IMG/VR virus record: IMGVR_UViG_3300048591_001619
Location: 1 to 28,825 of that record
Reading direction: 5' to 3' (one strand)
Source: a virus
DNA: 28,825 bases
The notes beneath the pieces are model-generated. The model was not told the origin of the DNA and made no database searches. It worked only from the letters and a program-made list of their open reading frames with translations. The first letter of the stretch is position 1. Each line of letters begins with the position of its first letter. Below are positions 6,476 through 14,685 of this stretch, piece after piece. A program made the translations under genes and the position numbers.

Positions 6476-7094
6476 GTAAAACCCTTCCGATTCCGAGCTT
6501 CTTGGTGGTGCGGGTGATCGAGTAATCCACCTCGCGCACCCCCATGAGCTGGAGCGCCTGCATCCAGTCGCGCAGGTCGTGGAACATGAAGACGAGGTAG
6601 TCGTGGTGCTCGAAGGCCTGGCACTCCATCCGGGGGATCGGCTCGATGTCGTCCGCCGGGTCGTCGTCCTCGAAGAGCTTGCGGATCTCGTCCTCCATGA
6701 AGCCGGTCAGCTCGATGTCGAAGTCCGGATCGGCTTCCTCGATCTGTTTGAGGAGGCTGCGCAGGTCGTCCTCGTCGAGCTCGGCCAGTTCCGCGAGGCG
6801 GTTGTCGGCCAGGAGGTCGGCCAGTTCCTCAGCGTCCGAACCGTAGTCCTGTTCGTCGAGGGGCACGGTATCGCAGCCCAGCAAAAGCGCCGCCTCAAGA
6901 CGCCCGTGCCCGCGCACGACAAGGCCGCTGCGCTTCGACACGGTGATCGGATTGCGCCAGCCCTGGTCCTGGATGATCGAGGCGAGCAGCTGGATCTGGT
7001 GCGCGCTGTGCCGGTTCGGGTTGGCCGGGTTCGGCTTCAACTCGTTCGGGTCGGCTTCGCGGGTGTGGGCGCAGTGGACGGGAATGCTCACCAC
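6303..7094 (-). CDS. ParB/Srx-fold protein
   Basis: ParB N-terminal-domain protein of 263 residues. The core is ELKPNPANPNRHSAHQIQLL (about 18-37), followed by IIQDQGWRNPITVS and GLVVRGHGRLEAALLLG, which is the classical ParB box 1/box 2 layout. The middle is strongly acidic (about 85-150), and no methyltransferase motif follows, unlike many phage ParB-methylases. Two GTG codons start the frame (7094 and 7091); TTGACA lies 13 bases before the second. The stop comes 173 bases inside the glycosyltransferase gene, so the last 57 residues are a disordered tail encoded out of frame. It may act as a nuclease/NTPase-like DNA-binding partner of the glycosyltransferase; this is inferred from neighbourhood only. 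Confidence 0.85.
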   Translation of the reverse strand: MVSIPVHCAHTREADPNELKPNPANPNRHSAHQIQLLASIIQDQGWRNPITVSKRSGLVVRGHGRLEAALLLGCDTVPLDEQDYGSDAEELADLLADNRLAELAELDEDDLRSLLKQIEEADPDFDIELTGFMEDEIRKLFEDDDPADDIEPIPRMECQAFEHHDYLVFMFHDLRDWMQALQLMGVREVDYSITRTTKKLGIGRVLHGKRLLQLCQRAAGQPVAGTPSPETEARDPEPQPGKDDDQPQAVPQRNAGRSRKRKG

Positions 7095-7147
7095 GCGGGC
7101 GGGCTGTCAACGGCGTGAGGTTCGTTGACTTCGAAACCCCGGGCAAT
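7095..7147. promoter_or_regulatory. Divergent control region, ParB vs terminase
   Basis: The two arms diverge here over 53 bases. TTGACA on the minus strand (7110-7105) faces ParB and TTGACT on the plus strand (7125-7130) faces the small terminase. No matching -10 boxes are seen, so promoters may lie within genes or be phage-specific. Confidence 0.45.
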
Positions 7148-7762
7148 ATGGAATCCGTCCTGCCGCCAGACGTAGCCCGCAAGCTGCTGCACAAGGATCT
7201 CGCGAACCTGGTCAAACGGGTCCACGAGGGAAAGAAGCTGACCCGCGCCGAGCGCACCATGCTCCAGAACCTCGCCGGGGCGCCGGCGGGGCATTCGGGG
7301 CCGACCCACGCCCGCAACTACGTCGAGCTGGCCGAACTGCTCGGCGTGAGCCGCCAGGCGCTCGGAGGGTGGCGCCGCCGCAAGGATGCCCCGAAAGCGG
7401 CGGCCAACGGTCTGCACGACGTGGGCGCGTGGCGCGAGTTCATGGCCCGCCACCACCTCAAGGGATCGGACGCGCCCGCCACCGATGAGGAGGCATCACT
7501 CAAGGCGCGCAAGCTCCTCGCCGAGGTGGAGGAGCGGGAGCTGCGCCTCGCGGTGAAGAAGGAACTCTACGTCCCGCTCGACCTGGTGAAACAGGAGTGG
7601 ACGACGCGGGTCGGCCGGGCGGTCGCCCTGTTGCGCAACAAGTTCGAGTCGGAGCTTCCACCGATCCTCTCCGGCCTCGACGCCGTCGGCATTCAGGAGG
7701 AGTGCCGCCGGGCCATCGACGAGGTGATGGCGATCCTGCACGCGGGCGAGGATGAACCTTGA
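7148..7762 (+). CDS. Terminase small subunit
   Basis: DNA-recognition subunit of the packaging motor, 204 residues. It holds an HTH of the Nu1/terminase type (YVELAELLGVSRQALGGWRRR, about 59-79) and then a long charged helical region (EEASLKARKLLAEVEEREL) as in lambda Nu1, with KELYVPLDLVKQEW typical of the family. It sits directly before the large terminase and overlaps its start by 11 bases. I chose ATG 7148, with TTGACT 17 bases upstream; a GTG at 7115 is the longer alternative. It is the first gene of the plus-strand virion block and probably binds the phage packaging site nearby. Confidence 0.85.
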   Translation: MESVLPPDVARKLLHKDLANLVKRVHEGKKLTRAERTMLQNLAGAPAGHSGPTHARNYVELAELLGVSRQALGGWRRRKDAPKAAANGLHDVGAWREFMARHHLKGSDAPATDEEASLKARKLLAEVEERELRLAVKKELYVPLDLVKQEWTTRVGRAVALLRNKFESELPPILSGLDAVGIQEECRRAIDEVMAILHAGEDEP

Positions 7763-9548
7763 GCTGATCGGCGAAGTCTGGCGGGGCAGCTGGAAGCCGC
7801 CCGACCGCCGTCCGCCCTGGGCGTGGGCCGAGGAGCACGTCCACCAGATCCCCTATTCGCCCGTGCCCGGTCGGTTCCGCGCCGACAATTCGCCCTGGCT
7901 GAAGGAACCGCTCGAAGCGCTGGTCGATCCGAAGGTGCGCGTCGTCTCCGTGATCGCCTCGATCCAGTCGAGCAAGACCACCATCGGCGAACTCGGGCTC
8001 TGCTACATCATCGCCAACCTGCCCGGGCCGACGCTCTGGCTCGACCAGGCCGAGAGCCGCCTCGGCCCGGTCTTCGAGGAGTGCCCTCCGGTGAAGGCGC
8101 TCTTCCCGCGCAACCGCCACCGGATGAAGACGGCGACCAAGCACTTCTCCAACGGCATGACGCTCTGGGTGCTCGGAGCCCACAACAAGACCAACCTCCA
8201 GCGGCGCTCGATCCGGTGGTTGGTCTGCGATGAAACATGGAGGATGCCGCCCGGACACATGGCCGAGGCGGAGGCGCGGGTCACCGCCTTCGGCTGGCTG
8301 GGCAAATGCCTGTTCCTCAGCCAGGGCGGCGAGGAACACGACGACACCCACCGCAAATACGAGACTACCGACCAGCGCGAGTGGACCTACGAATGCCCGG
8401 AGTGCGCGCTGCGCCAGCCGTGGAAGTGGGAGAACGTGGAGTGGAGCAAGGACGCCCGAGGCGAGGACGGCGAGTGGAACTTTTCCCAGGTGCGGGCGAC
8501 CACCTCGCTGCGTTGCGAAGGCTGCGGCCACCAGTTCGAGGACTGCGACAAGACCCGCCGACGGCTGAACAAGTCCGGGCGCTACGTGGCGCAGAACCCG
8601 AACGCTTCGCCCGAGAACGTCGGCTTCCACTGGAACGCGCTCTGCGCGATGAGCTGGGGCAGGCTCGCCGAACTCTACCTCCGCGCCAAGATCGCCGCGA
8701 GGATGGGAGATCTGGAGCCGCTCAAGATCTTCTACCAGAAGCGCCTCGCTGAACCCTGGCGGGATTTCGTGGACGACTTCCGCCTGGAGATCGAGCCGAG
8801 CGGCTACCGCCTCGGGGAATCGTGGGAAGGCGAGGCCGCGCTCGACGCCAAGGGCCGTGTCCTCGAAGCGCCGGTCGATCCCGAGGCGGCGGCTGCCCCC
8901 ATGCGCATCCTCACGGTGGACTGCCAGATGGACCATCTCTTCGCCGTGGCGCGTGGCTGGGCGGCGGACGGATCCTCCCGCCTGCTCTGGCACGAGCGTC
9001 TCCTCACCTGGGACGATGTGGACGAGTTGCAGGAGCGCTTCGGCATCCATTCCAACCTCGTCTTTGTCGATGCCGGCCACGCCACCTACGACGTGTATCG
9101 CGAGTGTGCGAAACGGGGCTGGACCGCGCTGATGGGCGACCGCCGCCCCACCTTCATCCACCGGCTCCGGGACGGGCGGAAAGTTCACCGGTTCTATGCG
9201 CCGCGAAGAAAGGTGGTGCTCAACCGGACGCAGGGCTGCTCGGTCTTCTACTGGTCGAACCTCAACATCAAGGACATGCTCGCCCGCCTGCGGCGCAACC
9301 AGGACCCGGAGCGCGGACCGACCTGGGAAATCCCGGAGGACGCGGGCGAGGATTACCTCAAGCAGATGGAGAGCGAGCGCCGTGTGAAGAAGGGCGGCAA
9401 GTGGCTCTGGCAGCAGATCGGCGACCGGCCCAACCACTACCTCGACTGCGAGGCCATGCAGGTGTGCGCGGCGGTGATGCTGAAGCTGGTGGGACGCGAG
9501 GCCGGGGGCGACACGCCGGACGGCGAGGAATCCGGCGAGGGCGATTGA
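7752..9548 (+). CDS. Terminase large subunit, lambda GpA-like
   Basis: ATPase and nuclease that packages and cuts phage DNA, 598 residues, close to the usual GpA family length. SIQSSKTT (70-77) is the Walker A-like motif with Lys75; RWLVCDETWR (155-164) is Walker B with Asp160-Glu161. Two CxxC pairs (Cys215/218 and Cys255/258) form a zinc-binding insert. Acidic residues in ILTVDCQMD (Asp390) and NLVFVDAGH (Asp440), and the later HYLDCEAM, fit the RNase H-like nuclease. The ATG at 7752 lies inside the small-terminase gene. The stop TGA is part of the TTGACA that precedes the next gene. Confidence 0.95.
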   Translation: MNLELIGEVWRGSWKPPDRRPPWAWAEEHVHQIPYSPVPGRFRADNSPWLKEPLEALVDPKVRVVSVIASIQSSKTTIGELGLCYIIANLPGPTLWLDQAESRLGPVFEECPPVKALFPRNRHRMKTATKHFSNGMTLWVLGAHNKTNLQRRSIRWLVCDETWRMPPGHMAEAEARVTAFGWLGKCLFLSQGGEEHDDTHRKYETTDQREWTYECPECALRQPWKWENVEWSKDARGEDGEWNFSQVRATTSLRCEGCGHQFEDCDKTRRRLNKSGRYVAQNPNASPENVGFHWNALCAMSWGRLAELYLRAKIAARMGDLEPLKIFYQKRLAEPWRDFVDDFRLEIEPSGYRLGESWEGEAALDAKGRVLEAPVDPEAAAAPMRILTVDCQMDHLFAVARGWAADGSSRLLWHERLLTWDDVDELQERFGIHSNLVFVDAGHATYDVYRECAKRGWTALMGDRRPTFIHRLRDGRKVHRFYAPRRKVVLNRTQGCSVFYWSNLNIKDMLARLRRNQDPERGPTWEIPEDAGEDYLKQMESERRVKKGGKWLWQQIGDRPNHYLDCEAMQVCAAVMLKLVGREAGGDTPDGEESGEGD

Positions 9549-9665
9549 CACGGGGGCCGGGGCAATCGCCCGCCCATGCCCCGACCGGACCATCTGCGAC
9601 GACGAATGACCGCCGCGCGGAACCGGCGGAGGACGGAACGGGACAACCCGAAACGCTCTCGCCCC

Positions 9666-9890
9666 ATGAAGAACAAGCAATTCCTCCAGGGAAAACTCAC
9701 CTACGTCGGCATCCTGCTCACCGCCCTCGGCGCCCTCGGCAGCCTGTTCGGCTTCACCGTCCCCACCGACGAAGTGAAGGGCATCATCGGCTGGATCCAG
9801 ACCAACTGGGATTCGGTGATGGAGTTCGTCGGCCTGGTCGTCGCCGCCTACGGCCGGATCCGGATCAACTGGCGCAAGGACAAAGCATGA
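9666..9890 (+). CDS. Holin-like small membrane protein
   Basis: Membrane protein of 74 residues (from ATG 9666) with one clear transmembrane segment (YVGILLTALGALGSLFGF, about 13-30) and a second, amphipathic hydrophobic stretch (WDSVMEFVGLVVAAYGRIRI, about 48-67), ending in a basic tail. Overlap with the endolysin start (ATGA) places it in a lysis cassette, so a holin role is likely: timed holes in the inner membrane. In-frame ATGs at 9576 and 9606 would add a very basic leader of 20-30 residues. TTGACA 25 bases before 9576 leaves that longer form possible. Confidence 0.7.
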   Translation: MKNKQFLQGKLTYVGILLTALGALGSLFGFTVPTDEVKGIIGWIQTNWDSVMEFVGLVVAAYGRIRINWRKDKA

Positions 9891-10468
9891 AGCCGGACGC
9901 CCTCGCCGCCCAGATTGTCCGCGAGGCGAGCCGCTTCGTCGGCCTGCGCGAAGTCCGCCGCAACTCGGACTGGGACAACCCCAGGACGCCGGAGCGTGAC
10001 TACGCGCTGGCGGAGGAACTGCGCCAACTGATGCGTCCCTCGCCGTGGGAGGAAGGATGGGCCTATTGCGCCGCCTATACCGAGGGAGTCGTGGTCGCGG
10101 CCTTGCGGGCGCTCGGTTTTCCCGAGCCGAAGGTTAAGCGCTGGCAGAAGGTGATGACGCCCCACTGCGTCACCAGCGCGGGCAACTTCCGCGCGCGGGG
10201 GATGCTCGGCGAGAAGCCCGCCACCGGTGCGGTCTGGCTGGCGCGACATGGAACCTCCTCCAACGGCCACGCCGGGATCGTCACCGCTTCGTCGGGTCGC
10301 AGCATGTCCACGATCGAGGCCAACACCTCGCTTGATCCTTCCACCCCGGCGAAGGAGCGCGAAGGCGACTGGATCACCACGCGTGTCCGCTCCGTCGTCG
10401 GAACCGGCAGGCTCAAGACGATGGGCTTCGTCACGCCGGAAGCCATCCTCGCTTTCCTCGAATCCTGA
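9887..10468 (+). CDS. Endolysin, CHAP/NlpC-P60-like amidase or peptidase
   Basis: Peptidoglycan-cutting lysis enzyme of 193 residues. EEGWAYCAAYTEGVV supplies the catalytic Cys61, NGHAGIVTA the catalytic His128, and TIEANT (142-147) the polar third residue, the usual order in CHAP-type papain-fold hydrolases. The N-terminus (VREASRFVGLREVRRNSDWD) matches similar phage lysins. No signal peptide, so export would depend on the holin-like neighbour. ATG 9887 overlaps the previous stop and an AAGGA ribosome site lies seven bases upstream, one of the few clear ones in this arm. Cleavage bond not determinable. Confidence 0.8.
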   Translation: MKPDALAAQIVREASRFVGLREVRRNSDWDNPRTPERDYALAEELRQLMRPSPWEEGWAYCAAYTEGVVVAALRALGFPEPKVKRWQKVMTPHCVTSAGNFRARGMLGEKPATGAVWLARHGTSSNGHAGIVTASSGRSMSTIEANTSLDPSTPAKEREGDWITTRVRSVVGTGRLKTMGFVTPEAILAFLES

Positions 10469-10692
10469 TGTCGATGAACCTCCATCTCACCGGCAAGGTC
10501 CACGACCTGATCGCCACCGCCACTGCGGGCGGCGTGGTGGCCGTCGCCCTGAGCGATTTCGACATCGCGCTCAAGATCGTGGTCGGCGTGCTGACCAGCG
10601 TGTTCCTCCTGCTCGGCATCCTGATCCGTGCGCGCGAGCTGCGGGCGCGGTGCAAGGACGAAAAGAACCACGGCCGGGGTGACCCGCGTTGA
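10468..10692 (+). CDS. Small membrane protein, second holin or spanin-like
   Basis: Protein of 74 residues with a weakly hydrophobic segment (LIATATAGGVVAVALS, about 14-29) and a strong transmembrane segment (IALKIVVGVLTSVFLLLGIL, about 33-52), then a basic cytoplasmic-type tail (RARELRARCKDEKNHGRGD). Its start overlaps the endolysin stop (TGATG), so it belongs to the lysis cassette. Two-helix topology suggests a second holin or antiholin; an i-spanin would need a longer periplasmic coil. ATG 10468 or 10474 may be used. The stop TGA lies inside TTGACA. Confidence 0.7.
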   Translation: MSMNLHLTGKVHDLIATATAGGVVAVALSDFDIALKIVVGVLTSVFLLLGILIRARELRARCKDEKNHGRGDPR

Positions 10693-10707
10693 CAGCCGGT
10701 TCCGCGC

Positions 10708-10968
10708 ATGGCTCGCGGCCTTTTCATCACCGGTTTCACAGCAGCCGAAGTCCTGCAAATCCAGGCCAAGGCCAAGGAACTCCTCTTGGAGGGCAAGACC
10801 CTCATGGCCTGGGGCGAGAGCGGATCAACTGCCACCAAGCAGTTTCCGATGACGGTGCGCGAGGTGCTGGAGGAATGCGCCCACGCCCTGCCCATCCTTG
10901 ATCCGGAAACCTTCGGACGCCCGCCGCGACGGGTCGGATCGACCCGGGTCGGATCTCTCCCGAAATGA
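10708..10968 (+). CDS. gpW-like head-tail connector
   Basis: Protein of 86 residues in the usual place of lambda gpW, between the lysis genes and portal. The sequence ITGFTAAEVLQIQAKAKELL, then EGKTLMAWGESGSTATKQF and MTVREVLEECAHAL, follows the gpW family pattern (helix, short hairpin, helix). gpW proteins plug the portal and stabilise packaged DNA before tail joining. TTGACA lies 13 bases upstream of the ATG and no Shine-Dalgarno sequence is seen. Its stop overlaps the portal start (ATGA). The basic C-terminal extension (GRPPRRVGSTRVGS) is longer than lambda gpW. Confidence 0.75.
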   Translation: MARGLFITGFTAAEVLQIQAKAKELLLEGKTLMAWGESGSTATKQFPMTVREVLEECAHALPILDPETFGRPPRRVGSTRVGSLPK

Positions 10969-12398
10969 ACGCCACGCTCCAGCGACTCGCGGTGTCCCTC
11001 CTGCCGCCGATCCTCGTCCCGAAGGCCTGGTCCTCGGTCTACGACAACGCCCAGAACTCGCCCCGGCGCGGGCCGGTTCCGGGAGCCTCGCCGCGCGACG
11101 CCCGCAAGGATCTCACGCCCGCCGCCCGCCGCGAGTTGGTGCGTCGATCCCGCTACCTCTACAAGAACTCGGGTTTCGTCCGCGAGATGGTCTCGTCGAT
11201 GGCGATTTACTCGACCGGGGACGGCATCCGGCCCCAGGCGCAGTCGCCCGACCCGGACTGGAACCAGCGGGCGGAAGATTACTTCAAACGCTGGGGCGCG
11301 GGCTGCGAGGTGACCGGTCGATTCAGCTTCGAGGAATGCCAGGGGCTGGTCTGCCGGGGGCTCGACATCGACGGCGAATACTTCGTGATGAAGACGCGCA
11401 ACCGGCTCGGGTTGCCGTCGCTCCAGCTCATTGAGACCCACCGCATCGGCGACGACGAATACGCTCCGACTTCGGTGGACGGGGTTACGCTGGACGACTG
11501 GGGCGCGCCTCAGAGCTACCGCCTCATCGAGGACGGCGGCCACCGCGACGTGCCCGCCTACCAGATGCTCCACGTTTTTGAGCCGGAGCATTCCTCCGCC
11601 GTCCGGTCCGCGCCGACCATCCAGCATTCGATCAACCACGTCATCGACGAGATGGAGTTGCTCGCGCTGGAGAAGCACGCCGTGAAGGACAACGCCGACG
11701 TGACCCGCGTCCTCAAGAACCAGGCGGGGGCGCTGGAGGAAGGCACCGACTTCGAGTTCCGCGACGGCGACGCGGCGCTGGAATCGGACAACAGCAACCC
11801 GACAGATCTTCAGCGCATCGTGGGCGGCAAGCTGGTGGCGCTGAAGCCGAACGAATCCCTCGAATCGTTCGAGTCGAAGCGGCCCAGCCCGACCTTCACC
11901 GGATTTCTGGAACACCTGCGGCGCGATTCGGCGCTCGGCGTGCTGCCCTTCGAGTTCGCCGCCGATTCCTCGAAGATCGGCGGGGCGGGCGTGCGGCTCG
12001 TGGTGGCCAAGGCCGACCGGCGGTTCTCGCTCCGGCAGATGACACTGGTGCAGAGGCTGATTCGCCCGGTGTGGTTCTACGTGATCGGTGACGCCATCGA
12101 CCGGGGCGAGTTGGAGGCGGTTCCGAACTGGTGGCGGATCAGCTGTGTTCGGCCCAAGCGGCTCAGTGTGGACGCCGGGCGCGAATCCCAGCAGAACCGC
12201 GCCGACGTGGAGATGGGGTTGAAGACAATCAGCACCCACTACGAGGAACTTGGCGCGGACTTCGGCGAGGAGATCGAGCGCCGCGCCCGCGACGTGCGCA
12301 TGATCCTCGACGCCGCCAAGAAACACGGCGTGCCGGTGGAACTGCTCTGGAAACCGGCCGGCGAATTGGCTCCCGTTGACAGCGGCAACGGGACGTGA
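10965..12398 (+). CDS. Portal protein, lambda type
   Basis: Dodecameric channel protein for DNA entry and exit, 477 residues. The N-terminal NSPRRGPVPGASPRDARKDL and RRSRYLYKNSGFVREMVSSM are typical of lambda gpB-like portals (Phage_portal_2), as are LDIDGEYFVMKTRN and FEPEHSSAVRSAPTIQHSIN. Late in the protein PVWFYVIGDAIDRGEL and RESQQNRADVEMGLKTISTH match the wing/stem regions of the family. The start overlaps gpW; the stop overlaps the GTG start of the protease gene. Location between gpW and protease agrees with lambda gene order (W-B-C). Confidence 0.92.
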   Translation: MNATLQRLAVSLLPPILVPKAWSSVYDNAQNSPRRGPVPGASPRDARKDLTPAARRELVRRSRYLYKNSGFVREMVSSMAIYSTGDGIRPQAQSPDPDWNQRAEDYFKRWGAGCEVTGRFSFEECQGLVCRGLDIDGEYFVMKTRNRLGLPSLQLIETHRIGDDEYAPTSVDGVTLDDWGAPQSYRLIEDGGHRDVPAYQMLHVFEPEHSSAVRSAPTIQHSINHVIDEMELLALEKHAVKDNADVTRVLKNQAGALEEGTDFEFRDGDAALESDNSNPTDLQRIVGGKLVALKPNESLESFESKRPSPTFTGFLEHLRRDSALGVLPFEFAADSSKIGGAGVRLVVAKADRRFSLRQMTLVQRLIRPVWFYVIGDAIDRGELEAVPNWWRISCVRPKRLSVDAGRESQQNRADVEMGLKTISTHYEELGADFGEEIERRARDVRMILDAAKKHGVPVELLWKPAGELAPVDSGNGT

Positions 12399-13720
12399 CG
12401 CCGCTCGACGCCATCCGATCCCGCCAGCCCTGGCTCATCACGCCCGAGGCGCTGGATCATTTCGCCGCCCGGACGACCGCCTTCGCGACGGGGCAGCTTT
12501 TCCAGGATGACCCGCCCACGCATCCGCTCCTCAGCATCGAGGACGGTGTCGGCATCGTCAGCCTGGACGGGCCGCTGATCCGTCGCCCCGGCCTCATCGA
12601 GAGCTGGCTCTTCGGCGCGGTGGATACCGAGGACGCCATCGGCGCGATCCGCGAGGCGGTGAAGAACGAGAAGGTCGATGCCATCCTGCTCGACATCGAT
12701 TCGCCGGGCGGAACCGTGAACGGAACACCCGAACTCGCCGAAGCGGTCGCGGACGCATCGCGGGAGAAGTTCGTCTACGCCTTCTCCGGCGGCCTCATGT
12801 GCAGCGCGGCCTATTGGGTGGCTTCGCAGTGTGATGCCATCTACGCCTCGCCCAGCGCGCGGATCGGATCGGTCGGCGTGATCATTCCCTTCCTCGACAG
12901 CGCCGAGGCTTACCGGCAGGCGGGCCTCCACATGGAGGTGTTCGCCTCCGGCAAGTTCAAGAGCATCGGCACGCCGGGCACCTCGCTTACCGACGAACAG
13001 CGCGAGCTGCTCCAGGGCGAGGTGGAGGAAATTTTCGCCGACTTCCGCACGGCCGTTCTGACGCGAGGCCGGAAGATCCCGGACGAGGCAATGGAAGGCC
13101 AGACCTTCAGCGCCCGCCAGGCCCAGCGGCACAACCTCGCCGGGATGGCCAAGAACCGGGACGCCGTGCTCGCCCGCCTGCGCCGCCTGCACTCCGCCAA
13201 AGTTGACACGGTGGCCCGGTCGATTCCGCACGCGATCATGAAGACCGTTGAAGACCAGCTTTCCGAAGCCCTCGCCCGCATCGAAACCTTCGAAGCCGAG
13301 GCCGGGGAACGAGATCACGAACTCAAGCAGCTCTCCGGGCAGCTCGAAGAAGCCAAGGCCTCGCTGGAGGCGAAGGAAGCCGAGCTGACCACGGCGACCC
13401 AGGAACACGAAACCGCACTCGCCGACCTGAACCGCCAGTTCGAAGACGAGCGCGCCCAGGGCCGGGAGCAACTGGCCGGTGCGCGGACCGAGATCGACCA
13501 GCTCACCCAGCAGGTGACCGGGCTGACCGAAGCCAACGCCGACCTCGCCGCCCGCGAACAGGACATCGAGAAGCGGGCCGCCCTCCGTGCCGCGCAGATC
13601 GCCGCCGAATCCGGCAGCCGGACGCCCGCCCACGTCACCCCGGCGGGAGACGACCAGCCTGACCAAGCACCCAAGAGCGCCGCCGCCGTCTGGAACCGCC
13701 AGTTCCAGCCCGCCCGCTGA
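12395..13720 (+). CDS. S49-type capsid protease with C-terminal scaffold region
   Basis: Head maturation protease, 441 residues, in a lambda C/Nu3-like arrangement. The protease half (about 1-270) has DIDSPGGTVNG (100-110), the nucleophile region SGGLMCSAAYWVAS with Ser137, and the likely general base in ASGKFKSIG (Lys189), the Ser-Lys dyad of SppA/S49 enzymes. From about residue 282 the protein becomes a long charged coiled coil rich in Glu, Ala and Gln, which is scaffold-like. It starts at GTG 12395, with TTGACA 13 bases upstream. An internal ATG at 13238 could give the free scaffold. Confidence 0.9.
   Translation: MTPLDAIRSRQPWLITPEALDHFAARTTAFATGQLFQDDPPTHPLLSIEDGVGIVSLDGPLIRRPGLIESWLFGAVDTEDAIGAIREAVKNEKVDAILLDIDSPGGTVNGTPELAEAVADASREKFVYAFSGGLMCSAAYWVASQCDAIYASPSARIGSVGVIIPFLDSAEAYRQAGLHMEVFASGKFKSIGTPGTSLTDEQRELLQGEVEEIFADFRTAVLTRGRKIPDEAMEGQTFSARQAQRHNLAGMAKNRDAVLARLRRLHSAKVDTVARSIPHAIMKTVEDQLSEALARIETFEAEAGERDHELKQLSGQLEEAKASLEAKEAELTTATQEHETALADLNRQFEDERAQGREQLAGARTEIDQLTQQVTGLTEANADLAAREQDIEKRAALRAAQIAAESGSRTPAHVTPAGDDQPDQAPKSAAAVWNRQFQPAR
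13238..13720 (+). CDS. Putative internal-start scaffold protein (Nu3-like)
   Basis: In-frame candidate product of 160 residues nested in the protease gene, beginning MKTVEDQLSEALARIETFEA. The sequence is a nearly continuous coiled coil with heptad-like Leu/Ile/Ala spacing (about 1-115), then a disordered tail ending AAAVWNRQFQPAR, as expected for a scaffold that binds capsid through its C-terminus. Lambda makes Nu3 in this way from gene C. TTGACA occurs 29 bases upstream of the ATG, further than at other genes, and no clear Shine-Dalgarno is seen. Direct evidence for separate translation is lacking. Confidence 0.4.
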   Translation: MKTVEDQLSEALARIETFEAEAGERDHELKQLSGQLEEAKASLEAKEAELTTATQEHETALADLNRQFEDERAQGREQLAGARTEIDQLTQQVTGLTEANADLAAREQDIEKRAALRAAQIAAESGSRTPAHVTPAGDDQPDQAPKSAAAVWNRQFQPAR

Positions 13721-13752
13721 ACCAAGCCCATTTCTCCAACCCACATCCGACC

Positions 13753-14661
13753 ATGCCCGTTCCCACTCTTCTCGATCTTGCCAAGCTGGATGCCGGCGTC
13801 GGCTACCCGATCATCGAGGAAGCCGTCAAGAGCGCGCCCGAACTCCGGGCGGTTCCGGCCTCCACCATCATGGGCACCACCATGGAGCTCACGGTGCGCA
13901 CCGGTCTTCCCTCGGTCGCCTTCCGCGATGCCAACCAGGGCGTGGCGCGCAGCAAGTCGAGCTACGAGACCCGCACCTTCCAGACTCACATCCTCGACCA
14001 CCAGATCGCGGTCGATGAGCAGATCGTGAACGGGGCCAAGGATCGCGGACGCCTTCTCGAAAACCACGTCATCGGCGTGATGGAGGCGGCGATGCAATAC
14101 GTGGGCAGCCAGTTCTACTACGGCACCGGCCACGACGCGAAGGGCTTCCCCGGCCTGCTCGCCCAGTACGCCGCCGACAACGACCACACCGTCGATGCCG
14201 GAGGCGCCACCGCCAAGACCTCGGTCTGGTTCCTCAAGCTCGGCCCCGAGTGCCTGGAGTTCCTTTTCGGCAATGGCCAGACCATCGGCCTGAACGATAC
14301 CTGGGAGCTGGAGACCGTCTATGACGACGACGGCAACCCTTACAAGGCCTGGACCAACTGGATGTCCGGTCGGGTCGGACTGCGCCTCGCCAACCGCAAC
14401 TGCGCGGTGCGGATCAAGAACGTGGAGGAGTCCGGCGAGAACAAGAAGACGGTCACCGACGAGATCCTCTATTCGGCCTACGAGAAGTTCACCGAATTCG
14501 GCATGGAGCCGACCCACATCTTCATGAACGGGCGCTCCCGCGAGCAGCTTCGCGGCAGCCGCACGGCCACCAACCCGGCGGGCAACCCCGCGCCGCTGCC
14601 CACCGAATGGGAGGGCATCCCCATCATCCGAACCGCCTCGATCGTGAACAGCGAGGCCTGA
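13753..14661 (+). CDS. Major capsid protein, HK97 fold
   Basis: Probable major capsid protein of 302 residues directly after the protease-scaffold gene. It begins MPVPTLLDLAKLDAG, and carries an N-arm/E-loop-like strand region (ELTVRTGLPSVAFRDANQGV), a long spine-helix-like segment (LLENHVIGVMEAAMQYVGSQ), and a C-terminal WEGIPIIRTASI that matches the closing strand of HK97-type P-domains. The leader before ATG 13753 is C/A-rich with no Shine-Dalgarno sequence. No extra delta domain is obvious, in keeping with a separate scaffold. Assignment rests on position, length and pattern. Confidence 0.85.
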   Translation: MPVPTLLDLAKLDAGVGYPIIEEAVKSAPELRAVPASTIMGTTMELTVRTGLPSVAFRDANQGVARSKSSYETRTFQTHILDHQIAVDEQIVNGAKDRGRLLENHVIGVMEAAMQYVGSQFYYGTGHDAKGFPGLLAQYAADNDHTVDAGGATAKTSVWFLKLGPECLEFLFGNGQTIGLNDTWELETVYDDDGNPYKAWTNWMSGRVGLRLANRNCAVRIKNVEESGENKKTVTDEILYSAYEKFTEFGMEPTHIFMNGRSREQLRGSRTATNPAGNPAPLPTEWEGIPIIRTASIVNSEA

Positions 14662-14685
14662 TCCTCACATCCCGACCACTTCATC

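Noticed and set aside
7500-9680. Long open frame of 726 codons on the minus strand over the large terminase
   Set aside because: Mirror of a GC-rich gene; no domain, and the terminase on the plus strand has clear motifs.
8822-9886. Upstream extension of the endolysin frame into the terminase gene
   Set aside because: Arg/Pro/Gly-rich shadow; the real start at 9887 has a ribosome site and stop overlap.
10431-12326. Long open frame of 631 codons on the minus strand over the portal gene
   Set aside because: Shadow of the portal; low-complexity, no recognisable domains.
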